Shown: positions 17,698 to 26,047 of the stretch, one piece after another
How the letters are laid out: the number at the start of each line of letters is the position of its first letter
Numbering within the stretch: the stretch's first letter is position 1
DNA from: CAZJHD01 sp964545855
GTDB lineage: Bacteria; Planctomycetota; UBA1135; JACQFD01
Length of the DNA: 56,371 nucleotides
Direction of reading: 5' to 3'
NCBI GenBank assembly: GCA_964545855.1
Contig: CAZJHD010000025.1
Span: 1 to 56,371, forward strand
Translations under genes and position numbers: made by a program
The notes under the pieces: generated by a model
What the model was told of the DNA's origin: nothing
Seen by the model: only the letters and a program-made list of their open reading frames with translations
The model's database searches: none

Positions 17698-18591
17698 ATG
17701 TCGCATCGCCTTCGATCCGTCCTCGTTTCGGCCTGCACCGCGCTCGCGCTCGTGGGCGGGATCTCCCTGGTCGCTCCGCCGCCTCGGCCACTGGGCGGGC
17801 AGCCCGAGCCCAGCAGCCTCGCGACCCAGCAGCCAGGCACGCTTCCCGACCCCTCGATCGTCGGCAAGGGATCGGGCTCCATGAAGGGGCTCTGGACCGA
17901 GACGCGGCACGAGACCCTCGAGTGGTCGGTCCTCGGACGCAGGATCACCGTGACGCGCCGGGAGCGAGAGACGCCCACATCGGCGTGGCATGGACAGGAG
18001 CAGGTCGTCTCCGTCTCGTTCCTCCCGGTCGACGTCGCCACGCATTGCACGTGCGCGACGTTCGTCGCGGGCTTCGTCCCGGAGACGGGGAAGTGGGTCC
18101 TGGAGCGATGGGAGTTCCTTCCTCCGCCCACGCACGATCCGCAGGGCCTCTACATCCCACTCCACGAGCGCCGTCTCCCCGGAGTGCGCATGACACCGCT
18201 CTGGCAGGGCGACGAGAGGGGAGAGCTGCGCGCGATCGAGTCGGATCCCGAGAATCGGTTCCTCCTCGTGCTGACGGCCTCGCCATCGCTCTGGAAGCTC
18301 TCGTTCTCCACGGGCGGGTGGAGCGTGCTCCACGACGCGGCGTCCTTCCCGGCCCTGGGCTCGCTGCGCTCCCTCAAGGTCCTGCAGCACGTGACGGAGG
18401 GACGGAAGTATCTGCTCACGCCCACGTCGCAGAACGCGGACGTCACGCCCGTGGGTGCGAGCGGAACCGTCCAGCTGCTGAACGATCCGGACAACGACGG
18501 GCAGCTCGACGCGCCGGTCGCAGTCGACAAGGAGACGTGGAACGCGAGCGGCTACGCGCAGCGCGACGCCTGGACGCGGGTCTGCCCGTAG
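17698..18591 (+). CDS. Secreted protein of unknown function
   Basis: 297-residue protein not recognised. ATG 17698 follows a good ribosome-binding site (GAAGGA, eight bases upstream) and opens a signal peptide (VLVSACTALALVGGISLVA). The mature part is beta-rich. It has segments resembling readouts of a value with units or formatting, such as NRFLLVLTASPSLWKLSF and LLNDPDNDGQLDAP; the acidic DPDNDGQLD looks like an EF-hand-type or thrombospondin-type calcium loop. A CTC pair (HCTCAT) may form a disulfide. It stands alone between the VIT/vWA protein and the HEAT-like lipoprotein, and probably has its own promoter. Confidence 0.7.
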   Translation: MSHRLRSVLVSACTALALVGGISLVAPPPRPLGGQPEPSSLATQQPGTLPDPSIVGKGSGSMKGLWTETRHETLEWSVLGRRITVTRRERETPTSAWHGQEQVVSVSFLPVDVATHCTCATFVAGFVPETGKWVLERWEFLPPPTHDPQGLYIPLHERRLPGVRMTPLWQGDERGELRAIESDPENRFLLVLTASPSLWKLSFSTGGWSVLHDAASFPALGSLRSLKVLQHVTEGRKYLLTPTSQNADVTPVGASGTVQLLNDPDNDGQLDAPVAVDKETWNASGYAQRDAWTRVCP

Positions 18592-18715
18592 CTGCCCGTG
18601 GCAGAAGTGCTCGGCTGAGCGAGCGCGAGGCAGCGGAGCTCGGCGCGAGGCGCGCCCGATCCTCTGAGTGCGACGGGCGCATGGAGCCGAGTGCGCCCGC
18701 CGGTAGGATCGGCGC

Positions 18716-19633
18716 GTGCACGCTCCCCGAGCCCTGCCCCTGCTCCTCCTCGCTCTCGCGGGCTGCGGCGCCACCGACTACTTCCGCTCGGCGGAGGATC
18801 GCCGCATCACCGATCTGGTGCGCTGGGTCATCGCCGATCCCGTCCGGTTCGAGACCGAGCGGGAGGAGGCCGTCGCGGACGGCGCCGTCGCCGAGAGGCT
18901 CGCGAGCGCGCTCTTCGAGCGCATGATCGCCGCCGACGGCGAGATCCGCGCCGCGGAGATCCGGGAGGACGGGACCGCGCGGCAGCAGGCGCGCAACGTG
19001 CGCGCGCGCTGCGCGACGGAGTTCGTCCGCATCGCGGAGCCGGCGGCCCGCATCTGCGTCCGCGAAGCGGGCGGCGCGGGACCACGCGTGGGCGTCGCGC
19101 TGGAGTCGAGCTCCCGGATCGAGGAGACGGCGGTGGAAGCGGCGCTGCGGGAATCGCTCGCGTCGGAGGACGCGCGGAGCCGTCGCGCCGCGCTCCGCGT
19201 GCTCGCCGCGACGCCGGCGCGCCTGGAGAGCCTCGTGCCGAGCGTTCTGCCGCTCCTCTCCGATGCGTCGTGGCTCGTCCGCCTCGAGGCGGCCCGCGCG
19301 CTCCGTCACGCACCCGACGAGCCCGCCCTGCGCGAGGCGCTCGTGCGGGGTCTCGGCGACGACGATCTCCTGGTCGCGCGCGCCGCGGCGCTCTCCCTCG
19401 CGCGGCCCGGAGTCCTCGAGCCGATGCCGCCCCTGATCGAATTCCTGGAGCGAGCCTCGGAGGCCCACGATCCCCACGCGATCGCGGCGGCCCTGGAGGC
19501 GCTCCGGCGCGCCAGCGGGCGCCGCGATCTGCCGCCCGACGCCGGACAGTGGCGGAGCTGGCTCGAGCAGAGCCGGCCGATCGACTCGACGGTGCCGGCG
19601 GAGAGCCCGTCGCGGGGAGCCGGCTCGCCGTGA
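18716..19633 (+). CDS. HEAT-repeat-like lipoprotein
   Basis: 305-residue lipoprotein. The GTG at 18716 starts a signal peptide with lipobox LAGC, cysteine at residue 17, so the mature protein is expected to be lipid-anchored. The second half contains helical repeats of HEAT/armadillo type: LVRLEAARALRHAPDEPALRE, ARAAALSLARP and AIAAALEALRRASGR. These usually form a curved protein-binding surface. The stop overlaps the GTG of the zinc-ribbon gene by four bases, so the two are coupled. No enzymatic motif is visible. A 7-bp hairpin (GGGCGCA / TGCGCCC, 18675-18698) lies just before the start. Confidence 0.7.
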   Translation: MHAPRALPLLLLALAGCGATDYFRSAEDRRITDLVRWVIADPVRFETEREEAVADGAVAERLASALFERMIAADGEIRAAEIREDGTARQQARNVRARCATEFVRIAEPAARICVREAGGAGPRVGVALESSSRIEETAVEAALRESLASEDARSRRAALRVLAATPARLESLVPSVLPLLSDASWLVRLEAARALRHAPDEPALREALVRGLGDDDLLVARAAALSLARPGVLEPMPPLIEFLERASEAHDPHAIAAALEALRRASGRRDLPPDAGQWRSWLEQSRPIDSTVPAESPSRGAGSP

Positions 19634-20334
19634 GCGATCCCCACGGGAGCACGACGGGCGCCCCCGAGGGAGCCGGGACGGCGGCGCCGGGGAGCGCCGT
19701 CGCCTGGAAGATCGGCCGCCGTGCGCCGCGATGCGCCGAGTGCGCGCGCGACTTCGAGGACGGTGCGTTCGTCTACTCCTCGCTCGCCTTCGACACGACG
19801 GGCATGGGGCGCGTCGACCGCTGCGGCACGTGCCGAGAGCGGAGGGATCCCGTGCCTGGGGAGATCCGCTGGCGCACCCATCACCACGCGAAGCCGCGGA
19901 AGGCGCGCCTCGATCTCCTCGGCTTGGTGGACGTCTTCCGCCAGCTCACGGCGGCCGAGGATCCGCGCTGGATCGACCTGAGGTACCTCGTGGCGCTGCT
20001 GCTGCTGCGGCATCGCAAGCTTCGGCTCCTGCGCACCCGCTCCCAGGGGCGCCGCGACTTCCTGGACCTCGTCTTCGGCCGCTCGAAGGCCGTCGTCTCC
20101 GTGGAGGTGTCGGACCTGCCCAAGGATCGCATCGAGGTCCTGCGCGGCCAACTCGTGGCGCTCTTCGAGGGCGCCGAGCCGTCCGCCCTCGCGGAGGGCG
20201 TCGCGCTGGAGGAGCCGGCGGAGCCGGAGACGAAGGCCGAGCCCGGCGGGACGCCGGATGCGGGATCGGACCCGGGCGCCGCCGCGAACGAGGAGCCGAC
20301 GTCGCCGGAGGCGGGCGCCGCGAGCGGAGATTGA
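19630..20334 (+). CDS. Zinc-ribbon protein of unknown function
   Basis: 234-residue cytoplasmic protein not assigned to a named family. Two CxxC pairs (C35/C38 in CAEC and C65/C68 in CGTC) can bind one zinc as a ribbon. A helical basic middle follows (LRYLVALLLLRHRKLRLLRT and GRRDFLDLVFGRSKAVVSVE). The last 60 residues are Pro, Ala and Glu-rich and likely disordered. It is coupled to the upstream lipoprotein by a GTGA overlap. It lies 218 bases before mraZ, separated from it by the likely mraZ promoter, so it is probably not part of the dcw operon. Confidence 0.65.
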   Translation: MSDPHGSTTGAPEGAGTAAPGSAVAWKIGRRAPRCAECARDFEDGAFVYSSLAFDTTGMGRVDRCGTCRERRDPVPGEIRWRTHHHAKPRKARLDLLGLVDVFRQLTAAEDPRWIDLRYLVALLLLRHRKLRLLRTRSQGRRDFLDLVFGRSKAVVSVEVSDLPKDRIEVLRGQLVALFEGAEPSALAEGVALEEPAEPETKAEPGGTPDAGSDPGAAANEEPTSPEAGAASGD

Positions 20335-20406
20335 TCGGGAGCGCGTCGATCGCCCATGCGGCGATCGCGCGCGGCGCGCGGAACGAGAAAACGGATTCGC
20401 GCGCTC

Positions 20407-20435
20407 TTGCGCCGTTTTTCACGCGCCGATAGAAC
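20407..20435 (+). promoter_or_regulatory. Possible mraZ operon promoter
   Basis: TTGCGC at 20407-20412 and TAGAAC at 20430-20435 are separated by 17 bases, a fair sigma-70-like pair (3/6 and 4/6 to consensus). Transcription would start near 20442, just before the phased GYGGYGA boxes. The match is weak and rests mainly on position and spacing. Confidence 0.35.
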
Positions 20436-20446
20436 ACGCCCCTGTA

Positions 20447-20494
20447 GTGGTGAATCGCGGTGATCAGCGGCGATCGCACCCAACTCGGCGGTGA
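20447..20494 (+). promoter_or_regulatory. Likely MraZ operator: phased GYGGYGA boxes
   Basis: Four copies of GYGGYGA start at 20447 (GTGGTGA), 20457 (GCGGTGA), 20467 (GCGGCGA) and 20488 (GCGGTGA). Spacings are 10, 10 and 21 bases, so all lie on the same face of the helix. MraZ is known to repress its own operon by binding short direct repeats at about 10-base spacing before mraZ. Here the sequence differs from E. coli TGGGN boxes but the arrangement and place match. Confidence 0.6.
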
Positions 20495-20552
20495 TTCGAA
20501 GCGATGGACGGCGTGGTGCGGGGGTTCCCACCTCCCCGCAGCGAGGGACTGA

Positions 20553-21059
20553 GTGGCGACGACGGGCGACTTCTCCGGGACGCATACCTACGCGCTCGAC
20601 GCGAAGGGTCGCGTTGCCGTGCCGAAGCCGATCCTCGATCCGTTGCTGCGCGCCGCGGGGAAGTCGCGCGAGCTCGCGCTCACGCTCGGCACGCAGCGCT
20701 GCCTCTTCCTCGTTCCGCGCGCGCGCCTCGCGCTCGTCGAGAAGCGATCCCGAGGATCTCTCTTCTCGGCCGAGAGCGAAGCCGACTTCGATCGGCTCTT
20801 CTACTCGACGCTGCACCTCTGCGTGCCCGACGCCCAGGGCCGCATCACGATCCCGAACCACCTGAAGTCGTTCGCGGAGTTCGAGAGCGAGATCACGTTC
20901 CTCGGCGCGCGTGACCACGTCGAGCTCTGGAGCACCGGGCGCTGGGCCGAGCGCATGGCGTCGATCCTCCGCGGCTTCGATCAGCTCGCGCAGTCCGAGG
21001 CGGAGCGACGCTCGGCGAACGGCGGCGGACCCGCCGGCGGCGGAGGGAAGAAGTCGTGA
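20553..21059 (+). CDS. mraZ: MraZ transcriptional regulator of the dcw cluster
   Basis: 168-residue AbrB-fold DNA-binding protein that forms a ring and represses the dcw operon. Both signature DxxxR loops are present: DAKGRVAVP near the N-terminus and DAQGRITIP about 80 residues later. The GTG start follows GAGGGA four bases upstream. The C-terminus has a Gly-rich extension of about 20 residues (SANGGGPAGGGGKKS) beyond the usual end. It heads the operon and is followed by rsmH after 61 bases, the classic order. Likely autoregulated through the phased boxes at 20447-20494. Confidence 0.93.
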   Translation: MATTGDFSGTHTYALDAKGRVAVPKPILDPLLRAAGKSRELALTLGTQRCLFLVPRARLALVEKRSRGSLFSAESEADFDRLFYSTLHLCVPDAQGRITIPNHLKSFAEFESEITFLGARDHVELWSTGRWAERMASILRGFDQLAQSEAERRSANGGGPAGGGGKKS

Positions 21060-21120
21060 CGCCGCACCGCATCGCCGCGCCCTCGCGCCGAGCCATCCAC
21101 CCCGATCCGTCGAGGCCGTC

Positions 21121-22068
21121 GTGGACACTCCTCCTTCCCGGCCATCGGAGCCTCCGCACCCGCTCCACGTCCCCGTCCTGCTGGAGGAGATCGTGGAGTC
21201 TCTCCTCGCGTCGAGCCCCGTCGTGGTGGTCGATGCGACCGTCGGCGCGGGCGGTCACGCGCGGGGGCTCCTCCGCCGCATGGATGCCGGAGCTCGCCTC
21301 GTCGGGCTCGACCGCGACCCTCGCGCCCTCGATCGCGCGCGCACGGAGCTCGAGGGAGACCCCCGCGTCGTGCTCCGGCGCGCGCGTTTCTCGAAGCTCG
21401 CGAGCGCGCTCGACGACCTCGGCCTTCCGCGGGCCGACGCCTTCCTCCTGGATCTCGGCGTGTCCTCGATGCAGCTCGACGACGGAGAGCGCGGGATGTC
21501 CTTCCTGCGCGACGGGCCCCTCGACCTCCGCATGGCGCCCGACGAAGGGGGGCGCACGGCGGCGGACCTCGTGGCTCGACTGCCGGAGCGCGAACTCGCC
21601 GACCTCGTCTACCGCCTCGGAGAGGAGCGCGCCTCGCGCCGCGTCGCCCGCGCGATCGTGGAGCGCCGCAAGCGCGCCCGCATCGAGCGGACAGCCGACT
21701 TGGCCGAGATCGTGCGCCGGGCCGTTCCCTGGTCGAAGGCCGACGCCCGCCGAATCCATCCCGCGACCCGGACGTTCCAAGCGCTCCGCATCGCGGTCAA
21801 CGACGAGCTCGGGGAGCTCGAAGCGGGTCTCGACGCCGCGCTCGCTCGTCTCGCGCCCGGAGGTCGGATCGCCGTGCTCGCCTACCATTCGCTGGAGGAT
21901 CGCATCGTGAAGGAGCGTTTCCGTCTCGCCGCGGGTCAGGGCTTCGAGCGCGTGACGCGGAAGCCCGTGCGCCCGTCGGAGCGCGAGGTCGCGTCCAATC
22001 CCCGCGCTCGGAGCGCGCGCCTGCGGATCCTCGAGCGGATCCCGGGCGGCGAGGAGCGAGTCCGGTGA
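21121..22068 (+). CDS. rsmH: 16S rRNA m4C1402 methyltransferase RsmH
   Basis: SAM-dependent enzyme that N4-methylates C1402 of 16S rRNA in the ribosomal P site. LHVPVLLEEIVESL opens the protein, VDATVGAGGHARGLL is the SAM-binding motif, and LLDLGVSSMQLDDGERGMSF, HPATRTFQALRIAVNDEL and LAYHSLEDRIVK are family signatures. 315 residues is the usual length. GTG 21121 is chosen since it lies 16 residues ahead of the conserved start; other upstream codons overlap mraZ. Its stop overlaps the next GTG by four bases. Confidence 0.95.
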   Translation: MDTPPSRPSEPPHPLHVPVLLEEIVESLLASSPVVVVDATVGAGGHARGLLRRMDAGARLVGLDRDPRALDRARTELEGDPRVVLRRARFSKLASALDDLGLPRADAFLLDLGVSSMQLDDGERGMSFLRDGPLDLRMAPDEGGRTAADLVARLPERELADLVYRLGEERASRRVARAIVERRKRARIERTADLAEIVRRAVPWSKADARRIHPATRTFQALRIAVNDELGELEAGLDAALARLAPGGRIAVLAYHSLEDRIVKERFRLAAGQGFERVTRKPVRPSEREVASNPRARSARLRILERIPGGEERVR

Positions 22069-22466
22069 GGTTCCTCGCCCTCTTCCTCTCCTTCGTGATC
22101 GTCCTCGGCTCCCTCGCCACGGCGTGGATGCGCAACGGGTCGAACGCCGTCGCGGCGCGCAACGAGCAGACGGAGCGCGAGATCGCGCGCCTGGTGCGAT
22201 CGCGCGACCTCGTCCGCGCCGACGTGCTCGTGGAGCGCCAGCCGCTCGCCGTCCGGGCGCGCCTGCAGGGCATCGACGGTGACGGCGGCCTGCTCCTCGC
22301 GTCGGCGCCTCCGACCAAGCGGTCGAGCCGCGTCTCCCCGAAGACCGCGCCCACGATCGAGCGCGCCTCCGCGCGGAAGACGACGCCTCCGAGCCGCTCG
22401 GTGAAGGGCTCGTCCGCGAAAGGCGCGGCCACGCGCTCGGGATCGAAGAAGGGAGCGCGCCGATGA
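22065..22466 (+). CDS. ftsL: FtsL-like bitopic division protein
   Basis: 133-residue protein in the position of ftsL, between rsmH and ftsI, overlapping both by four bases. It has a single N-terminal membrane segment (FLALFLSFVIVLGSLATAW) and then a short coiled-coil segment (RNEQTEREIARLVRSRDLVR) ending VERQPLAVRARLQGI, which resembles the end of FtsL zippers. FtsL normally bridges FtsB, FtsQ and FtsWI. The last 55 residues are Lys, Arg, Ser and Thr-rich, unlike typical FtsL, and probably disordered in the periplasm. Sequence identity to FtsL is always low, so the call rests on topology and place. Confidence 0.6.
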   Translation: MRFLALFLSFVIVLGSLATAWMRNGSNAVAARNEQTEREIARLVRSRDLVRADVLVERQPLAVRARLQGIDGDGGLLLASAPPTKRSSRVSPKTAPTIERASARKTTPPSRSVKGSSAKGAATRSGSKKGARR

Positions 22467-24529
22467 GCTCCGCACGCCTCTTCGCGCGGCCCGACCTTCC
22501 GCTGTGGCTCCTCGGGGGCGTCCTCGCGGCGCTCTTCGGCCGTCTCGTCTTCCTGCATGTGTTCGAGAGCGAGCGGCTGGCGCGCGAGGTCGATCGGGCG
22601 GTCACGCGGCGGGAGCCCGTCGTGGCGCCCCGCGGGCGGATCCTCGCGGCGACGGGGGAGCCCCTCGCCGAGAGCCGCGCGACGGTCCACCTCTCCGTCG
22701 ATGGCGCGGAGCTGCGCTCCATCGAGCGCCGGAACGCGCTCCGCAACCGGAAGAACGCGCCCTTCGGTGTCGACCTCGACGCATGGCTCGCCGAGGAGTG
22801 TCTCCGCCTCCGCTCCGACCTCGCCTGGGATCTCGCCGCCGAGCTCCGCTCCACGGCCGGGGCACCGAGTGGCACGCAGCGCGACCGCGCCTTCGACCTC
22901 GCCGAGCGCATGAGCCGCGCGACGGTCGACGAGGAGACGGGCGCCCTCCACGCGAGCCGCTACGTCGTGATCGCGCGCGACCTCGACCCGATGGAGGAGA
23001 AGGGAGCGCGCGAGGTGCTGAAGCGCCATCGCCTCTCCTGGGCCTTCACCTTCGAGGAGGACTTCGACCGCGTCTATCCCCTGGGAGCGGCCGTGTCCTC
23101 CGTCGTCGGCTTCCTCGGCGCCCGCGATCAGGCGAAGCGTCCCGCGGCCGACGCGGCCCCGGCCGCCCCGTCGAGCACCGCCGGCGCAGTGCCCGAGCCC
23201 GCGCGCGTGGGACGCGGAGGCATCGAGGAAGCCTTCGAGGCGGCGCTCCGCGCCTGCGGCGGATCGGAGGACATCCTCCGCGCGCCGGCGGCGGCGGGCG
23301 GCCTCCTCGACCTCCCCACGGGAGTGCCGGCGCTCGCCGGGGCCGACGTGGTCCTCTCCATCGATCCCTCGGTCCAGTCGATCCTCCACGCGCAGCTCGT
23401 CCGCACCTACGAGGAGTTCCCGTCGCGGGGCGGTCTCTGCGGCGTGATCCTCGACGCGCGGACCGGGTTCGTCCTGGCGCTCGACTCCGTGCCGTCCTTC
23501 GATCCGAACGCTCGCGCCGGAGAGCGCAACCACCCGCTCGCGAACCACGCCGTGGTGACGCCCTACGAGCCGGGCTCCGCGATCAAGCCCTTCACCGTCG
23601 CCGCCGCCCTGGAGGCGGGCGTCATCGGCGAGGACACGCGCATCGACGTCCATCACGGCGTCTGGCAGATCCCGGGGCGGGCGAAGCCGATCCGCGACTC
23701 GCACTTCGACGCGTCGGCGAACGTGCAGACGCCCGCCGAGGTGATCGCCCGCTCGAGCAACGTCGGTGCCGTGACGATCGGCCAGAGGCTCGGTCCCGCG
23801 GCGCTCGAGTCCGCGTTCCGGCGCTACGGCTTCGACGAGCGCAGCGGCGTCGAGATCCCCGGCGAAGCCCGGTCGCGGCTCCCGCGCCGCCAGGGGAATC
23901 GCCCCTGGGACGTTCCCAACACGCTCTCCTCCGTCTCCTTCGGCTACCAGTTCGTCGTGACGCCGATCCGGTTCGCCGCCGCCTACGGCATGCTCGCGAA
24001 CGGCGGCCTCCGCGTCGAGCCGCGCCTCGTCCGCGAGGTGCGCTATCCCGACGGCTCGATCGTCCGGCCGGCCCTGCCGGAGCCGGAGCGCGTGCTGCGC
24101 GAGGACGTCGCTCGCGCGGTGCAGCGCATGTGCCAGGACGTGGTCGTCGAGACCTACGGCACCGCGCACCGCCGCGCGGCCGACTTGAAGCGAGCCGGGT
24201 TCCTGGAGGTCGACCTCTTCGGTGGCAAGTCCGGCAGCGCCGTCATCCACAAGCGTCCCGACCGGCTGAACGGCACCTTCGCGTGCTTCGGCCCGATGCC
24301 CGATCCGCGCCTCGTCGTGCTGCTCGTGGCCTTCGACCCCGACAATGCCCGATTCGGCGGCGAGGTGTGCGCGCGTCCCGCGCTCGAGATCCTCGCGCGC
24401 GCCCTGCGGGCCTACGGAATCACTCCCCCCAGCCCGCGGTCGGTGGACCTCGCCATGGACGGCGCTCCGTCCGTGGTGGAAGGCCCGGCGCCGGATTCGG
24501 CGCTCTCCGCATCTCGGACTCCCCACTGA
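22463..24529 (+). CDS. ftsI: Penicillin-binding protein, division transpeptidase (FtsI/PBP2B type)
   Basis: 688-residue class B penicillin-binding protein that cross-links septal or elongation peptidoglycan. One membrane segment (LPLWLLGGVLAALFGRLVFL) is followed by the dimerisation domain, beginning RREPVVAPRGRILA. The transpeptidase domain has the nucleophile motif SAIK (in YEPGSAIKPFTV), SSN (in ARSSNVGAV) and KSG (in LFGGKSGSAV). The N-terminal half is longer than usual, with an Ala/Pro-rich insert near residues 225-255. ATG start overlaps the ftsL-like stop. Its place between ftsL and murE is classic for FtsI. Confidence 0.92.
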   Translation: MSSARLFARPDLPLWLLGGVLAALFGRLVFLHVFESERLAREVDRAVTRREPVVAPRGRILAATGEPLAESRATVHLSVDGAELRSIERRNALRNRKNAPFGVDLDAWLAEECLRLRSDLAWDLAAELRSTAGAPSGTQRDRAFDLAERMSRATVDEETGALHASRYVVIARDLDPMEEKGAREVLKRHRLSWAFTFEEDFDRVYPLGAAVSSVVGFLGARDQAKRPAADAAPAAPSSTAGAVPEPARVGRGGIEEAFEAALRACGGSEDILRAPAAAGGLLDLPTGVPALAGADVVLSIDPSVQSILHAQLVRTYEEFPSRGGLCGVILDARTGFVLALDSVPSFDPNARAGERNHPLANHAVVTPYEPGSAIKPFTVAAALEAGVIGEDTRIDVHHGVWQIPGRAKPIRDSHFDASANVQTPAEVIARSSNVGAVTIGQRLGPAALESAFRRYGFDERSGVEIPGEARSRLPRRQGNRPWDVPNTLSSVSFGYQFVVTPIRFAAAYGMLANGGLRVEPRLVREVRYPDGSIVRPALPEPERVLREDVARAVQRMCQDVVVETYGTAHRRAADLKRAGFLEVDLFGGKSGSAVIHKRPDRLNGTFACFGPMPDPRLVVLLVAFDPDNARFGGEVCARPALEILARALRAYGITPPSPRSVDLAMDGAPSVVEGPAPDSALSASRTPH

Positions 24530-24568
24530 AGCAGCCGTCGTCGAGCGAAAGCCCGAAGATCGATCGCC

Positions 24569-26047
24569 ATGAAGCTCTCGCAGATCGCCACTCGTCTCGG
24601 CACCGACCGGGCCCGCCTCTTCGGCAATGCGGATCCCGACGTCACGGGCATCGCCATCCACAGCAAGCGCGTGCACGAGGGCGACATCTTCGCCGCCATT
24701 CCGGGCTCGCGCACCGACGGCCTCGCCTACGCGCAGGAGGCTGCGCGGCGCGGCGCCGTCGCGATCCTCGCGGAGCGGGAGATCCCGGGCATCGAGCTGC
24801 CGGCCCTGATCGTCCCCTCCGCACGGACGGCGGCGGCCGACGCGGCGGCGGCGGTCTTCCGCGACCCGGCGCGGTCGATGACGGCGATCGGCGTCACCGG
24901 CACCAACGGCAAGACCACGACGACCTCTCTGCTGCGCTGGATCCTGGAGAAGGACCGGCGCCCCTGCGGCCTCATCGGCACGCTCGGCTTCTCGGGCGGC
25001 GGTCGCGAGCTGCCGACGGAGAACACGACGCCCGACGCGGTGACGCTCCAGCGCCACCTCCGCTTCCTGCTCGACTCCGGCATTCCCTACTGCGTGATGG
25101 AGGTGAGCTCCCACGCCCTCGAGCAGGACCGCACGCGCGGGATCCGCTTCGAGACCGCTGTCTTCACGAACCTCTCGAGCGAGCACCTCGACTTCCACGG
25201 CACGATGGAGAAGTACCAGCGCGCGAAGCGCCGGCTCTTCGTCGATCTCGACGCGCGCGCGACGGCCGTCGGGAACGCCGAGGATCCCGTCACCGCGGCC
25301 ATGCTCTCGGGGATCCGCGCGAAGCCGATGCTGTTCGGGATCGACGGAGCGTCGTTCCCTTCGGGCGCCCCGCACGTTCTGGGGAGGATCCTCCGGGCCG
25401 ACCTGGACGGCGTGGAGTTCCTCCTGCGAGCCCCCGGCGTCGAGCGCCGCGTCCGCTCTCCGCTCCTCGGGCACCACAACGTGCAGAACACGCTCGCGGC
25501 GGCGGCCGCGGCGCTGGCCGTCGGAGTCTCCCCGGATGCCATCGTGGAAGGGATCGAGACCGTGGGGCTCGTGCCCGGCCGGCTCGAACGCGTGGACGGC
25601 GGCAAGCCGTTCCGCGTCTTCGTCGACTACGCGCACACCGACGACGCGCTCCACCGGGTGCTCGCGATGCTGCGTCCCTACGTGCGCGGGCGAATCATCA
25701 CCGTGTTCGGCTGCGGCGGCGACCGCGACCGCTCGAAGCGGCCCCGCATGGGCGCCGTCGCCCACGCCCTCTCCGATCGCGTCGTCGTCACCAGTGACAA
25801 CCCGCGCTCCGAGTCGCCCGAGGCGATCGCCCGCGACGTCCTCTCGGGAATGTCGGGCGCGACGAATGGAGTCACGATCGAGCTCGACCGCCGTCGCGCG
25901 ATCCACCAGGCCATCCGTCTGGCGCGGTCCGGCGACGCCGTGCTCATCGCCGGGAAGGGGCACGAGCGCCAGCAGATCATCGGGACGGAGCTCCATCCCT
26001 TCGACGACCGCGAGGTGGCGCGGGAGGCGCTCGGTGCATCCCTTTGA
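24569..26047 (+). CDS. murE: UDP-MurNAc-L-Ala-D-Glu: meso-diaminopimelate ligase MurE
   Basis: ATP-dependent ligase that adds the third amino acid to the peptidoglycan stem, in the cytoplasm. The P-loop GVTGTNGKTTTT, the MEVSSHALEQDR segment, and the carbamoylated-lysine region DFHGTMEKYQRAK are present. SDNPRSE matches the DNPR signature of the meso-diaminopimelate-adding branch rather than the lysine branch, so the wall is predicted to contain meso-DAP. 492 residues, ATG start, 39 bases after ftsI. It overlaps murF by 14 bases. Confidence 0.95.
   Translation: MKLSQIATRLGTDRARLFGNADPDVTGIAIHSKRVHEGDIFAAIPGSRTDGLAYAQEAARRGAVAILAEREIPGIELPALIVPSARTAAADAAAAVFRDPARSMTAIGVTGTNGKTTTTSLLRWILEKDRRPCGLIGTLGFSGGGRELPTENTTPDAVTLQRHLRFLLDSGIPYCVMEVSSHALEQDRTRGIRFETAVFTNLSSEHLDFHGTMEKYQRAKRRLFVDLDARATAVGNAEDPVTAAMLSGIRAKPMLFGIDGASFPSGAPHVLGRILRADLDGVEFLLRAPGVERRVRSPLLGHHNVQNTLAAAAAALAVGVSPDAIVEGIETVGLVPGRLERVDGGKPFRVFVDYAHTDDALHRVLAMLRPYVRGRIITVFGCGGDRDRSKRPRMGAVAHALSDRVVVTSDNPRSESPEAIARDVLSGMSGATNGVTIELDRRRAIHQAIRLARSGDAVLIAGKGHERQQIIGTELHPFDDREVAREALGASL

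Noticed and set aside
11521..18591. Long open frames of more than 2000 codons on both strands across 11-18 kb
   Set aside because: They are shadows of the GT4, acyltransferase, VIT/vWA and secreted genes. High GC removes stops in other frames; the encoded residues are dominated by Arg, Ala, Gly and Pro with no motif.
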